Assembly (NCBI RefSeq): GCF_014205765.1
Contig: NZ_JACIIZ010000001.1
Span: 239,718-303,717, forward strand
Reading direction: 5' to 3'
DNA: 64,000 nucleotides
From: Nitrospirillum iridis
Lineage (GTDB): Bacteria > Pseudomonadota > Alphaproteobacteria > Azospirillales > Azospirillaceae
The position numbers were made by a program, and so were the translations under genes. Shown one piece after another: positions 37,071-46,889 of the stretch (position 1 is its first letter; every line of letters starts with the position of its first letter). Under the pieces are notes generated by a model. That model saw only the letters and a program-made list of their open reading frames with translations. It was not told the origin of the DNA and did no database searches.

Positions 37071-40000
37071 GCCGCTGCCTCGCAGCGCGCCGCCATCGCC
37101 GATGGAGACGGCGCCGCTGATGGTACCGTTCATCGCGACCTTGCCGCCATCCACCGTCACCGATTGGCTGATGGTGCCGCTGGCGTCCACTGTCATCACC
37201 GCCGTGGCCGACGCGATCTGCGAGGCCGACACGGTCGTGCCGGACACCTGCACCGGAGCATTCACACCGCCGGAAATCGACAGGCTGCCACCAGTGACCT
37301 GCACCGCCTGGCTGCTGACGATGGTGCCGCCGCTGGCCACCGATACATTGCCGCCGCTGATCGTCACCGGCGCGGTGACGGTGCCGCCGACGTTGACGCT
37401 ACCAGCACTGGCGGTGAGGGACTGGGTCACGAGGCCGCCGCTGCTGATGGACAGCGTGGCGCCGGAACCTGAGACGGTCACGGGTGCGGCTATGGTGCCG
37501 CCGACGTTGACGGTGCCGGCGCTGGCGGTGAGGGCCTGGGTCACGAGGCCGCCGCTGCTGATGGACAGCGTGGCGCCGGAACCTGAGACGGTCACGGGGG
37601 CGGCTATGGTGCCGCCGACGTTGACGCTACCAGCACTGGCGGTGAGGGACTGGGTCACCAGTCCGCCGCTGTCGATCGACACGCTGGCGCCGGAACCTGA
37701 GACGGTCACGGGGGCGGCTATGGTGCCGCCGACGTTGACGGTGCCGGCACTGGCGGTGAGGGACTGGGTCACGAGGCCGCCGCTTGTGATGGACAGTGTG
37801 GCGCCGGAACCTGAGACGGTCACGGGTGCGGCCACGGTTCCCGCCACACTGACGTTGCCGGCACTGGCGGTGAGGGACTGGGTCACGAGGCCGCCGCTGC
37901 CGATGGACAGCGTGGCGCCGGAACCTGAGACGGTCACGGGTGCGGCTATGGTGCCGCCGACGTTGACGGTGCCGGCGCTGGCGGTGAGGGACTGGGTCAC
38001 GAGGCCGCCGCTGCTGATGGACAGCGTGGCGCCGGAACCTGAGACGGTCACGGGGGCGGCTATGGTGCCGCCGACGTTGACGCTACCAGCACTGGCGGTG
38101 AGGGACTGGGTCACCAGTCCGCCGCTGTCGATCGACACGCTGGCGCCGGAACCTGAGACGGTCACGGGGGCGGCTATGGTGCCGCCGACGTTGACGGTGC
38201 CGGCGCTGGCGGTGAGGGACTGGGTCACGAGGCCGCCGCTTCTGATGGACAGTGTGGCGCCGGAACCTGAGACGGTCACGGGTGCGGCCACGGTTCCCGC
38301 CACACTGACGTTGCCGGCGCTGGCGGTGAGGGACTGGGTCACGAGGCCGCCGCTGCTGATGGACAGCGTGGCGCCGGCGCCTGAGACGGTCACGGGTGCG
38401 GCTATGGTGCCGCCGACGTTGACGGTGCCGGCGCTGGCGGTGAGGGACTGGGTCACGAGGCCGCCGCTGCTGATCGACACGCTGGCGCCGGAACCTGAGA
38501 CGGTCACGGGGGCGGCTATGGTGCCGCCGACGTTGACGGTGCCGGCGCTGGCGGTGAGGGCCTGGGTCACGAGGCCGCCGCTGCTGATGGAGAGCGTGGC
38601 GCCGGCGCCTGAGACGGTCACGGGGGCGGCTATGGTGCCGCCGACGTTGACGGTGCCGGCGCTGGCGGTGAGGGCCTGGGTCACGAGGCCACCGCTGCTG
38701 ATGGACAGCGTGGCGCCGGAACCTGAGACGGTCACGGGGGCGGCTATGGTGCCGCCGACGTTGACGGTGCCGGCGCTGGCGGTGAGGGATTGGGTCACGA
38801 GGCCACCGCTGCTGATGGACAGCGTGGCGCCGGCGCCTGAGACGGTCACGGGGGCGGCTATGGTGCCGCCGACGTTGACGGTGCCGGCGCTGGCGGTGAG
38901 GGACTGGGTCACGATGCCGCCGCTGCTGATGGAGAGCGTGGCTGTGCTGTTGCCGACCTCGATCGGGGCGGCGATCACGCCAGCGACATTGACCGCGCCG
39001 CCGGAAAGCTGCATCGGCTTGTCGCTGGCGATCACCCCACCGCTGGTGACGGAGAGATTGCCCGATGAGACCTGGATGGGTGCGGACGTGTTCACCACGC
39101 CGCCACTGCCCACCGACACATCGCCGCCGCTGACCGACACTGGCGCCGTCACGGTGCCCAACACCGCCACTGAGCCACCGCTCACATTCACTGTCTGGGT
39201 GCCGGCGATGGTGGCGCCGGCGCCAAGGCTGACCGTACCCGAAGACACTTGGCCAACCGAGGCGCTACCGCCGCTGATGTTCACCGATCCGCCAGCGATG
39301 GTGTTCAGTGTCGATTGACCGCCACTGATACTCACCGTGCCGCTGCTGATGGTGTTCAGCGTAGGCGTGCCGGCTGTCACGTTCACCGTGCCGCCCGTCA
39401 CTTGATCCACCGTGGTGCTGGACCCGCCACCAATCGTGGTGGTGCTCCCCGATCCGATGCTGCCGACAGTCCCCGTGCTGGCGTCGCCGATGTTGACGAT
39501 AAGGTCCGTCTGGTTGCCGACAACGGTGGTGCTGGTGGTCAAGATGTGACCTGGGGCCACCAGATTATAGCCGGCATAGGTCGACGTCGTGTCGCCGGCC
39601 ATCACGATGGTGTAGGTCTGGCCATCCACCAGCGTGAAGCCGGAAGTTGGATTCAGGATGATGGCGCCGCCGCTGATGGCCGCATTGCCAGTGACATTCA
39701 AGCCGCCATAGATACTGGTCGACGCCACATTGATGAGCAGCACCCCCGAACCGGACTGGGCATAGTTGCCCGCCACGTTGACTATGGTATCGAGTCGCAG
39801 CGTGGCGCTGCCGCTGTTGGTCAGCGTGTGGCTCCCTAAAGCCACGTCCGCGGCCAGCGCGACGTTACCGCTGGCTAGCACCACGTTGCTGAGCGTGTTG
39901 ACGATGGTGGCGCCGACGATGGACTGGCCCACGCCGGCCAAGTCGGTGAACAGGCCGAAATTGTCGCCGCTGCCGCCCACGATCAGCAGGTCGCGGGAGG

Positions 40001-43000
40001 AGTTGTTGATGATGTTGCCGGCGATGACGCCCTGGTTCACCAGGGTGCCCAGGACGCCGGTGCTGGCGATGGTCAACGCCCCCAGGGTGCCGCCGATGGA
40101 ACCGCCGGGCAGGTTCATGAGGGTGTTGATGGTGCCGATGCCGACATCGATGCCGAAGCCGGTGCCGCTGATCAAGCCACTGTTGGTCAGCACGCCGATG
40201 CGGCCGCCCACAATCACAGCGGTGGTGGAGGTTCCCGCCGCCGTGAAGTTCCGCGTCACCATCGTGCTGTCCACCGCCAGGCCCGTATTGCCGCCGGAGA
40301 TGCCACCGCTGTTGGACAGTGTTCCAATGACGCCGCTGGTGGCCAAGCCGATGTTATCGGTTTCGATGGTGCCGGCGTTGGTCAGGGTGCCGATAGTGGA
40401 TACCACCGTCACCGTGCCATCCGCCGTGTCCATCACCATGATGTCGTTGTTGATGCCAATGGAACCGGACACCCGGCCATTGTTCACCAGGGTGCCGATG
40501 GTGCCGCCGATATTGTCGATGCCCCGGTTCCCGACGGTGAAGCCGGCACTGAAGACATAGCTGCCGGAGCCGTCGATGGTGCCGTTATTCACCAGGGTGC
40601 CGATGAAGGCGTTGACGTTCTGTACGCCCGCCGCAGGGGCCGGCCGCCAACTGGCGATGCCGGAAATATGGCCGTTGTTGGTCAGCCCACCGATGGTGCT
40701 TTGGATCGTGGTGGTACTGAAGCCGCCGTTGCCGATGCCGCCGGAGATCTGGCCGTCGTTGACCAAAGTGCCGAGAGTGCCGTTGTTGGATACGCTGCTG
40801 ATCGTTCCGGTACCCCTGTTAACCAGGGAGCCGAGGGAGCCCAGGGTGGCGATTCCAATACCAGCATTGTTGTCAGAGATAATGAGGCCGGCATTGATGA
40901 TGGTCCCGACCCTGCCACCGATCCATAGGAGGGTCCCTGCGCTGCGGATGGTCCCGCCCGCGTGGTTGTCGATAAGGCCAATTGTACCGCTGATATAGGA
41001 GCCGTCGTCAGAGAAATAGCCATCAACAAAGATGTCGCCGATGATGACGCCGCCATTGGCGATGGTGCCAATGGCACCGGAATTTGAGATGGCGTCGCCA
41101 CTGTGGAAGTCGGGAAGGCCACCAAGGACACCGGCTATGGTGGCGCCTGCTTGGTTGACGATTGCCCCGATTGTTCCGCCGTTGGTGATGGCCGTACCAC
41201 GGGCGAAGGTGCCAGCCGCCCCGATGGTACCGACAATGACCGCGCTCGTCTGGTTAAGGATGCTCCCGATGGTTCCGCGATTGGCGACGGCCGTGGGATA
41301 GAAACCAAAGTCGGCCGAAGTGCCGGCAATGGTACCGCCGTTGCTCAACGCACCGATGGTGCCGAGATTGGCCACGCCAGTGCGCCCGCCCCGGATCATG
41401 CCCTCATTGTTGAGCGCGCCGATGAATGCCGTCGACGCGGCATTGGCGATACCAATGCCGGCGACGCCTTGGATGGTGCCGCTGTTGGCCAGCATATCGA
41501 TGGTGCTGGCAAGAGGAGCCAGGGGCGTCAAAATCGTGGAGGTTGTGATCTGGCCGAAATCAGGGCCAACCGTCGTCTGGTGGGTGATTTCCACCACGGT
41601 TTCTTGGCCGTTGACGATGCCGGACTGACCGCCGCTAAGCAGGCCGGAGTTCGTCAACGTCCCAATGCTGCCTGCACGGGGCATGCTGTCGGTCCGCAGG
41701 GCGAATTCCAGATCGTAGTAGACTTGCCGCACCGTGCCAAAGTTCTGCAGGCCGCTGCCGGCGGCGGCGATGGTACCGCTGTTCGCCATGCTGCCGATGG
41801 TGCCGACACCGCCAACACCGACCAGATCCGCCGTGATCACGCCGCTGTTGTCAATGGACCCGACGGTGGCACCATAGATGGTGCTCACACCCAGGAGACT
41901 GCTGGCGAATCCTTTCAACAGGATGCCGGTGCCGCCTGCGCCGGCGGCGATGCTGCCGGCATTGGCCAAGCTGCCCAGCGCCACGGTGTTCATGGTGCCG
42001 CCCACCTGGATGCCCGCTTGGATGCCAGCGATCATGCCCCCGGTGGCGTTCAGTAGAAGGCCGGTCCGCGCCGCCAGCACGTCCACGCCAACAGCGGCCG
42101 TCCCCACGGTGTCCTGGATCAAGCCGCCGTTCAGCAGCGTGCCGATGCTGCTACCCACCTCGATGGCGGCCGTGGGCCCCCTTCCCAGGATGCTGCCGCC
42201 CGCCTGGTTGGTGAGGGTGCCGATGCTGCCGTTGGCAGGAAGGCTGACATAGGGATTGACGCTTTGGCTGGTAAGAACGCCAACAGCCCCGCTGATGACG
42301 CCGCTATTGGTTATGGTCCCCACATTGGCCGAATTGACGATCAGGCCACCGCTGGAACTGTAGCCCGGCGAGATGGTGTTCACGCCCACGCCCAGAATGG
42401 TGCCGGCGTTGGTGATGGCACCGATGGTGGTGGGGGGGACTTGGGCAGAGACCCCACCCCCCACCGCCAAGCCCTGAACCTGGCCTTGGATCAGGCCGGA
42501 GTTCGCGATCGAGGACACGACGGCGGGGCCGGAAACTGACACACCGGCACGGGAATAGGCCCCGTACGTCCCTATGGTGCCTCCTGAAAGGTTGGACAGC
42601 GTACCCAAGGTCGCGACGGTGTACGTGGAGGAATAAGAATAACCACTTACACCGACGCCGCTGATTGAGCCGCCGTTCACCAGGGTGCCGACGGTGGCTG
42701 TGCCGATGGTGACGCCACCGCCCCCCTGGCCACCGGCGATGGTGGCGCCAGCATTGTTGCGGATGACCGTCACGACGGCGCCATTGGCAACGGACAACGC
42801 CGTGCCGCCGTAGGTGATGGTGTCCCCGAAAGACGCGGAGCCGGCCAGGATCTGGCCATCGTTGACGATGGCCCCGACCGTCTCGTGGCCGCCGATGGCC
42901 AAGCCGCCGCTGCCACCGTTGATGGTTCCACCGGAATGGTTGGCGATGGTTCCGATCTGACCCACGACCGTACCATATGAGAGCAACTGTATGGCCGTGC

Positions 43001-46000
43001 CGCTGGCGATCGAGGAGTTGCCCCCGATCAGGCCGTCATTGACCAGCGCACCAATGGCACCGCCCTGGAACTGCAGCGCGTTCATGGCGGTGATGGTGCC
43101 ACCGGCCAGGTTCAGCAGGCTGTCGATCCGCGGCTGCGTGGTGCCGGCCAGGCCGGACAGGGACCCGGTCAACGCGACGTAATAGCCCTTGATCAGGCCG
43201 CTGTTGGATAGGGTTCCAATGGTGCCGCCCATCAACTGGATCGCGCCGTTGTTCTGCTGAATCGTGCCGGTGCTGGTGTTGATCAGGCTGCCGATGCTGG
43301 CCACCGACTGGCCCACCGCCCCGTCGGAAGTCAGGCTGATGCCCGCACCGGAGAAGACGGTGCCACCACCGATCAGGCCCCTGTTGACCAGCGTGCCGAT
43401 GGTGCTGTCAACCAAGCGGATCGCGGTGCCGCCGGCGAAGGTGCCGCCGATGCTGTTGATCAGGGTGCCGATGCTACCCGCGCTGGCGGTACCGGAGATG
43501 ACCGTGCCATCGAGTACCAGGCCGGCACTGTAATAGCCCGTGCCGATGACGGTGCCGGCGTTCGCCAAGGTGACGATGCGGGCATTGCTTTCCAGGCCAA
43601 TGCTGCCGCCGACGATGGTGCCGCCCGCGTCGTTGAGCAGACTGCCGATGGTCAACCCTGAGACCAAGGTACTGAAGGTCGAAGCGATGGTGTCGTAGCG
43701 CAGAAGCGGGCTGACATCCGCAACAACACCCGCCGAAAGGATACCGGTGATCAGGCCGGCATTGTGCAGCGTTCCCACCGTGCCACCTGTCAGCAGGGCG
43801 CCCACGGTCCCACCGCGGATGGTGCCCCCGGAATGGTTGTCGACGACGCCCGCCGACCAAGCGGTGTCATAGTTGTTGCCGAAGGAAAGGCCGCTGGTGT
43901 TGCCGCTGATGAGACCACCGTTGCTCAAGGTGCCGATGGAACCGGCATAGGCGGCGATACCCGTATTGAAACCGGAGATGACGCCGGTGGCACGGTTGCT
44001 CAAGGTGCCGATACCGGTGTCCACCAGATTAAGGCCCCGAGAGATCGAGATCCCGAGACCGGAAATCATGCCATCATTGGCCAATGTGCCGATAGTCGCA
44101 TCGGCTGCTGTCAGTCCATTCTGCCCGGAGATCCGCGCCGCAGTACCGTTGGTCAAAACGCTTATGGACCCGGCGACATTAATGGAATGGCCAACGGTAT
44201 CGAAATACGGGCCACCGAAGACAGCTATACCTGCGCCATTCACTCCGGCGATTGTTCCACTATTGGCAACCGTGCCGATATCGCTTCGGTCCACCACCAA
44301 GCCGGTGTTCTGAGCGCTGATCGTGCCACCAGCATCGTTCAGTAGGGTTCCGATACTGCCAAGATGGGTGATGCCGGACGCCGCCGCGCCGCTCACCACC
44401 ATGCCATAGCCGCTATTGCCGGTACCGCCGATGAAGCCACTGTTCGTGACCGTGCCGATTGTGCCCGTCTGGAGGCGGAGACCCGTTCCGCTACCGGCGA
44501 TGACGGCACCGGCAGCATTGGTGATGCTGCCGATGGTGACGGTCTGATAAACTGGGTCGTTCGTTATCAGCTCGCTCACGCTAATGCCAGCGTAGGTGCC
44601 GAAAATGGTGCCGTAATTGCCGACGCCGCCAAGCGTGCTGCGGCCGTTGATGTTCAGCCCGTTGTCTGTGCCGACGATGGTGCCCGTGACGCTGTTGATC
44701 ACGGTGCCCAACACTGCCGCCGTGCCGCTGTTGACTTCGCCACCAATGTAGACGGCGCCCGCCAGCAAACCTGCATTGCTCAAGGTATCCAGCGTACCGC
44801 TGTCGAGCCTGACGCTGTTATGACCACTGATGGTGCCGCCCAACTGATTATCGATCTGCGTAATTGTCGGAACGAAGAATCCGCCAACGACGCTGCCGTT
44901 CTCAAAATGGGTAATGGTGGCCGCGTAGACTTCCAGCCCAGCGCCGCCCACCTCACCCGCAATAACGCCACTATTGGCCACCGTGCCGATCGTGACGCCG
45001 CCCATTTGCATGCCACCGATGATGCCGCCGCCGCTGGCATTGATGATCCGATCGGCCGTGAAAGCCTCAAGGTCAGCGCCAGTGCCGAAGGTGGCCTTGA
45101 TAAGGCCGCTGTTTAGAATCGTGCCGATGCTTCCATCTGAGAGCTTTAACGCATGGGTGCCCCCGGCAATGACACCACCGGCAGCGTTGATCAGCGTCCC
45201 GACAAACGGGGCACCCGGCGACAAGGAAGCGGACATGATGATACCTGCGGACGCCGTTCCGGTGATGGTGCCGCTGTTTGTCAATGTGTCGATCACGCCG
45301 CTGTTGAGGGAAATGCCCTGGTAACCAAGGATGGTACCGGACTGGCCGTTGATCAGCTGCGAGATCGACGCAATGGCTGGAATGGATCCCACAATGCTAA
45401 AAGTGTGGGAATCCAATTGGTAAAGATATTCAGACGTCAAGTTGATGGCCCCACCGAAACTGGAGCCAAGAATGGAACCGTTGTTCACGAGACTGCCGAT
45501 GGTTCCCCCCGTCAGCTTGATGGCGACGTTATCGCCAAAGCCGGACGAGGCGATCACCGCGCCCTGCAAGTTCATCAGCGTATCGATGCCAGCGATGGTG
45601 GGGACCGAGCCCCCGACGCTCAATTGAGACGCCAGCACAATCCCTACGACCCCACCGATTGTGCCGCTGTTGGTGAGGTTGCCGGCGTGGCTGAACACCT
45701 GAATGCCGACCCCCTGGCCACTTGGTGGTGAGGCCAGGATGGTACCGCTGTTGGCGATCACGTCGATCGGGCGGGCGAATTCCACGCCCACGGCATTTGC
45801 CAGACTGCCCTGGGCCAGAATTGTCCCGGTATTGGAGAAGACCGACGTCGTCCCCTCCACATCGACGCCGATCGCGACACCGTTGCTGATGTTGATCGCT
45901 ATCAGACCATTGTTGGTGAAGGTACCGATAGTGGCGCCGCTTTGAATCGCTGCCGCTACACTGCTGCTGAACGACCCCGTCACGCTGATAGTGCTGTTGT

Positions 46001-46148
46001 TCGTCAGATTGCCGGACCCGACGGAGATGGAACCTGATGGCGAGGTTATCGTGGTGTCGGCCCGAGCGCCGGGGGAAGACGCTATGATGGCGAACGCGGA
46101 GGCAGAAAGCAGTAGGGTCTTAGCGCGGTTATGGGCGGGGGTGCGCAT
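35454..46148 (-). CDS. Giant autotransporter 1 (type Va, beta-helix passenger)
   Basis: A 3564-residue surface protein. Residues 1-31 form a signal peptide (cleavage after ARA). The passenger (about 32-3280) is built from short beta-helix-type repeats with the pattern IGTLxNxGxI, then 14 copies of a 38-residue repeat (about 2400-2920). The C-terminal autotransporter beta-barrel (about 3290-3564) runs from WHFWAQGLGAFSR to a terminal LRLSW with the expected aromatic last residue. It is almost Cys-free and rich in Gly, Thr, Ser, Ile and Asn. AGGAG lies 11 bases before the ATG. It has no catalytic motif; adhesion or biofilm formation is the likely role (inference). The C-terminus is nearly identical to that of the gene at 46974. 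Confidence 0.93.
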   Translation of the reverse strand: MRTPAHNRAKTLLLSASAFAIIASSPGARADTTITSPSGSISVGSGNLTNNSTISVTGSFSSSVAAAIQSGATIGTFTNNGLIAINISNGVAIGVDVEGTTSVFSNTGTILAQGSLANAVGVEFARPIDVIANSGTILASPPSGQGVGIQVFSHAGNLTNSGTIGGVVGIVLASQLSVGGSVPTIAGIDTLMNLQGAVIASSGFGDNVAIKLTGGTIGSLVNNGSILGSSFGGAINLTSEYLYQLDSHTFSIVGSIPAIASISQLINGQSGTILGYQGISLNSGVIDTLTNSGTITGTASAGIIMSASLSPGAPFVGTLINAAGGVIAGGTHALKLSDGSIGTILNSGLIKATFGTGADLEAFTADRIINASGGGIIGGMQMGGVTIGTVANSGVIAGEVGGAGLEVYAATITHFENGSVVGGFFVPTITQIDNQLGGTISGHNSVRLDSGTLDTLSNAGLLAGAVYIGGEVNSGTAAVLGTVINSVTGTIVGTDNGLNINGRSTLGGVGNYGTIFGTYAGISVSELITNDPVYQTVTIGSITNAAGAVIAGSGTGLRLQTGTIGTVTNSGFIGGTGNSGYGMVVSGAAASGITHLGSIGTLLNDAGGTISAQNTGLVVDRSDIGTVANSGTIAGVNGAGIAVFGGPYFDTVGHSINVAGSISVLTNGTAARISGQNGLTAADATIGTLANDGMISGLGISISRGLNLVDTGIGTLSNRATGVISGFNTGIAAYAGSIGTLSNGGLISGNTSGLSFGNNYDTAWSAGVVDNHSGGTIRGGTVGALLTGGTVGTLHNAGLITGILSAGVVADVSPLLRYDTIASTFSTLVSGLTIGSLLNDAGGTIVGGSIGLESNARIVTLANAGTVIGTGYYSAGLVLDGTVISGTASAGSIGTLINSIGGTFAGGTAIRLVDSTIGTLVNRGLIGGGTVFSGAGISLTSDGAVGQSVASIGSLINTSTGTIQQNNGAIQLMGGTIGTLSNSGLIKGYYVALTGSLSGLAGTTQPRIDSLLNLAGGTITAMNALQFQGGAIGALVNDGLIGGNSSIASGTAIQLLSYGTVVGQIGTIANHSGGTINGGSGGLAIGGHETVGAIVNDGQILAGSASFGDTITYGGTALSVANGAVVTVIRNNAGATIAGGQGGGGVTIGTATVGTLVNGGSISGVGVSGYSYSSTYTVATLGTLSNLSGGTIGTYGAYSRAGVSVSGPAVVSSIANSGLIQGQVQGLAVGGGVSAQVPPTTIGAITNAGTILGVGVNTISPGYSSSGGLIVNSANVGTITNSGVISGAVGVLTSQSVNPYVSLPANGSIGTLTNQAGGSILGRGPTAAIEVGSSIGTLLNGGLIQDTVGTAAVGVDVLAARTGLLLNATGGMIAGIQAGIQVGGTMNTVALGSLANAGSIAAGAGGTGILLKGFASSLLGVSTIYGATVGSIDNSGVITADLVGVGGVGTIGSMANSGTIAAAGSGLQNFGTVRQVYYDLEFALRTDSMPRAGSIGTLTNSGLLSGGQSGIVNGQETVVEITHQTTVGPDFGQITTSTILTPLAPLASTIDMLANSGTIQGVAGIGIANAASTAFIGALNNEGMIRGGRTGVANLGTIGALSNGGTIAGTSADFGFYPTAVANRGTIGSILNQTSAVIVGTIGAAGTFARGTAITNGGTIGAIVNQAGATIAGVLGGLPDFHSGDAISNSGAIGTIANGGVIIGDIFVDGYFSDDGSYISGTIGLIDNHAGGTIRSAGTLLWIGGRVGTIINAGLIISDNNAGIGIATLGSLGSLVNRGTGTISSVSNNGTLGTLVNDGQISGGIGNGGFSTTTIQSTIGGLTNNGHISGIASWRPAPAAGVQNVNAFIGTLVNNGTIDGSGSYVFSAGFTVGNRGIDNIGGTIGTLVNNGRVSGSIGINNDIMVMDTADGTVTVVSTIGTLTNAGTIETDNIGLATSGVIGTLSNSGGISGGNTGLAVDSTMVTRNFTAAGTSTTAVIVGGRIGVLTNSGLISGTGFGIDVGIGTINTLMNLPGGSIGGTLGALTIASTGVLGTLVNQGVIAGNIINNSSRDLLIVGGSGDNFGLFTDLAGVGQSIVGATIVNTLSNVVLASGNVALAADVALGSHTLTNSGSATLRLDTIVNVAGNYAQSGSGVLLINVASTSIYGGLNVTGNAAISGGAIILNPTSGFTLVDGQTYTIVMAGDTTSTYAGYNLVAPGHILTTSTTVVGNQTDLIVNIGDASTGTVGSIGSGSTTTIGGGSSTTVDQVTGGTVNVTAGTPTLNTISSGTVSISGGQSTLNTIAGGSVNISGGSASVGQVSSGTVSLGAGATIAGTQTVNVSGGSVAVLGTVTAPVSVSGGDVSVGSGGVVNTSAPIQVSSGNLSVTSGGVIASDKPMQLSGGAVNVAGVIAAPIEVGNSTATLSISSGGIVTQSLTASAGTVNVGGTIAAPVTVSGAGATLSISSGGLVTQSLTASAGTVNVGGTIAAPVTVSGSGATLSISSGGLVTQALTASAGTVNVGGTIAAPVTVSGAGATLSISSGGLVTQALTASAGTVNVGGTIAAPVTVSGSGASVSISSGGLVTQSLTASAGTVNVGGTIAAPVTVSGAGATLSISSGGLVTQSLTASAGNVSVAGTVAAPVTVSGSGATLSIRSGGLVTQSLTASAGTVNVGGTIAAPVTVSGSGASVSIDSGGLVTQSLTASAGSVNVGGTIAAPVTVSGSGATLSISSGGLVTQSLTASAGTVNVGGTIAAPVTVSGSGATLSIGSGGLVTQSLTASAGNVSVAGTVAAPVTVSGSGATLSITSGGLVTQSLTASAGTVNVGGTIAAPVTVSGSGASVSIDSGGLVTQSLTASAGSVNVGGTIAAPVTVSGSGATLSISSGGLVTQALTASAGTVNVGGTIAAPVTVSGSGATLSISSGGLVTQSLTASAGSVNVGGTVTAPVTISGGNVSVASGGTIVSSQAVQVTGGSLSISGGVNAPVQVSGTTVSASQIASATAVMTVDASGTISQSVTVDGGKVAMNGTISGAVSIGDGGALRGSGVVTGSASVSGILAPGNSPGTLTFTKGLTQGAKSVLSIDIDGTGTGSGAGNYSRVLVTGGSYVIGSGAVLTPKLRGITGNASNTYTPGLGTDFTVVQAAGGVSGTFASVVQPASGLAEGTQFTALYATNAVDLFVTPTYGSLASLGASANQQALGRVVAGLNASAGSDLATVLKALYSLPSTAASLDALAQIGGSAHANIAAYSLTRGLAATQVLGQRLAAVRDGVSGGMQGTMQAQLVGRTLYTSMASGGEAAPADERGMAAGSAAEDGWHFWAQGLGAFSRVDSDGNAQGGHSNTGGGLFGGDRTVAPGVTLGLAGTLLQSTSGGSNETSSYGLSAYGNADLGDGLFVAGNAGYTYDRYDTARTMGFGGLSRTAFGHTTGDELGAGVTAGYRVRVSNLTLEPQAGIQWLRVGRNGFTETGAGALNLVLQDLDATALQSSVGARASGSWKTDGGTVITPTVRASWLHDFRDRALTSQAAFAGTTFAVTGPDTGANALGIGGGLTLQESDNLNLYANYDGTLRRHETDHVFTAGLRLSW
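37385..38945 (-). repeat. 14-copy 114-bp repeat array with 456-bp higher-order period
   Basis: Tandem 114-bp units, each encoding 38 residues that include a TQSLTASAG or TQALTASAG motif, lie inside autotransporter 1. The spacing of identical marks (37471, 37585, 37699) is exactly 114. Rarer variants recur at 456 bp: GCCACGGTTC at 37831 and 38287, and TTGACGCTACC at 37621 and 38077. Four-unit blocks have therefore been duplicated. Confidence 0.93.
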
Positions 46149-46545
46149 GGTGGGAAATGCTCCTGAGATATGATTTTCGACGTAATGGGGAGAGCCCGTG
46201 CCGCAGGGGTCGGGGGCAAATCTAGGATTTGTCTGGAGTATCTGCCGAACTTGGGGGGCTAGAGCGCAAAGGCTCTCTGACGGTTTTCAAGCCTCCGCTA
46301 AGCGGGGGTGACCTCGCGCTGTTCGATCAAGCATTTTATGGGACTGCCCATCTGTTTTACATTTTTAGCTGACAAAAACGCATTCTTCATGGCGGTTAAC
46401 TCATTTTTGCAAATTAGGAGCTATTCCGCCAGCGTTAGTCCCAATGAAACTTCTCGCAAAGTGGATGGCATACATAAGTATGCTCGCGCGTTGTTTTTGC
46501 GTACGCGGGGTTCCGTGGTGGAGAGGCAAATGTGAAGAGGAGCCG
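46149..46545. other. Intergenic region upstream of autotransporter 1
   Basis: About 400 bp with lower GC than its surroundings and no credible gene. It holds the promoter of autotransporter 1 and the TTAACTCATTTTTGCAAAT element at 46396-46414, which is matched upstream of autotransporter 2. Confidence 0.5.
46396..46414 (-). promoter_or_regulatory. AT-rich element shared by both autotransporter upstream regions (copy A)
   Basis: TTAACTCATTTTTGCAAAT lies 248 bp upstream of the autotransporter 1 start. TTAATCCAATTTTTGCAAAT lies 254 bp upstream of autotransporter 2. The match is inside otherwise diverged sequence, so it may be a promoter or regulator site. Confidence 0.4.
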
Positions 46546-46551
46546 CTGCTC

Positions 46552-46889
46552 TTCAGTCCTCGTGCGCCGCCATCTTCGGTCACCATTAGGGCCGCTTCCG
46601 ACGGGCTGACCCAGCGGCGTTCGCGCTGGCCCTTTTCCGCCCAGTCCTCCAACTCCCGCTCCACCTCGAGCAGATGGGCGTCGACGGCGCTTGCCCGAGG
46701 GCATGACCTTGAAATAATGGAAGGTGCCGATCAGGCCCGCTTCCTCGAACGCTTCGTTCGCCGCCCCGCCCCCGGGCGTTCAGCGTCTTCTCCGGCCAGC
46801 CCTTGGGCACCACCCAGCGCCGCGTCTCCCGTGAGGTGATCAGCATCACCTGCAGATGCCCACCCGCACCCGGATGGGGATGGCGGCGT
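46552..46889 (-). pseudogene. Decayed Nudix hydrolase fragment at the duplication junction
   Basis: This region matches the 3' two-thirds of the intact Nudix gene at 54977-55414 (LITSRETRRWVVPKGWPEK and ELEDWAEKGQRERRWVSPSE are readable) but in broken frames. Deletions include 24 bp between two GGTGCCGAT repeats and about 35 bp near the 3' end. The 5' part is missing: the match ends at GGCGT (46885-46889), where sequence identical to the 3' flank of autotransporter 1 takes over. Confidence 0.85.

Noticed and set aside
37385-38945. Regular repeats that could be mistaken for a CRISPR array
   Set aside because: The 114-bp units are contiguous, in frame and code for protein, without unique spacers.
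46308-46535. Short open frame upstream of autotransporter 1
   Set aside because: It crosses the shared AT-rich element and the promoter region, with no ribosome-binding site.
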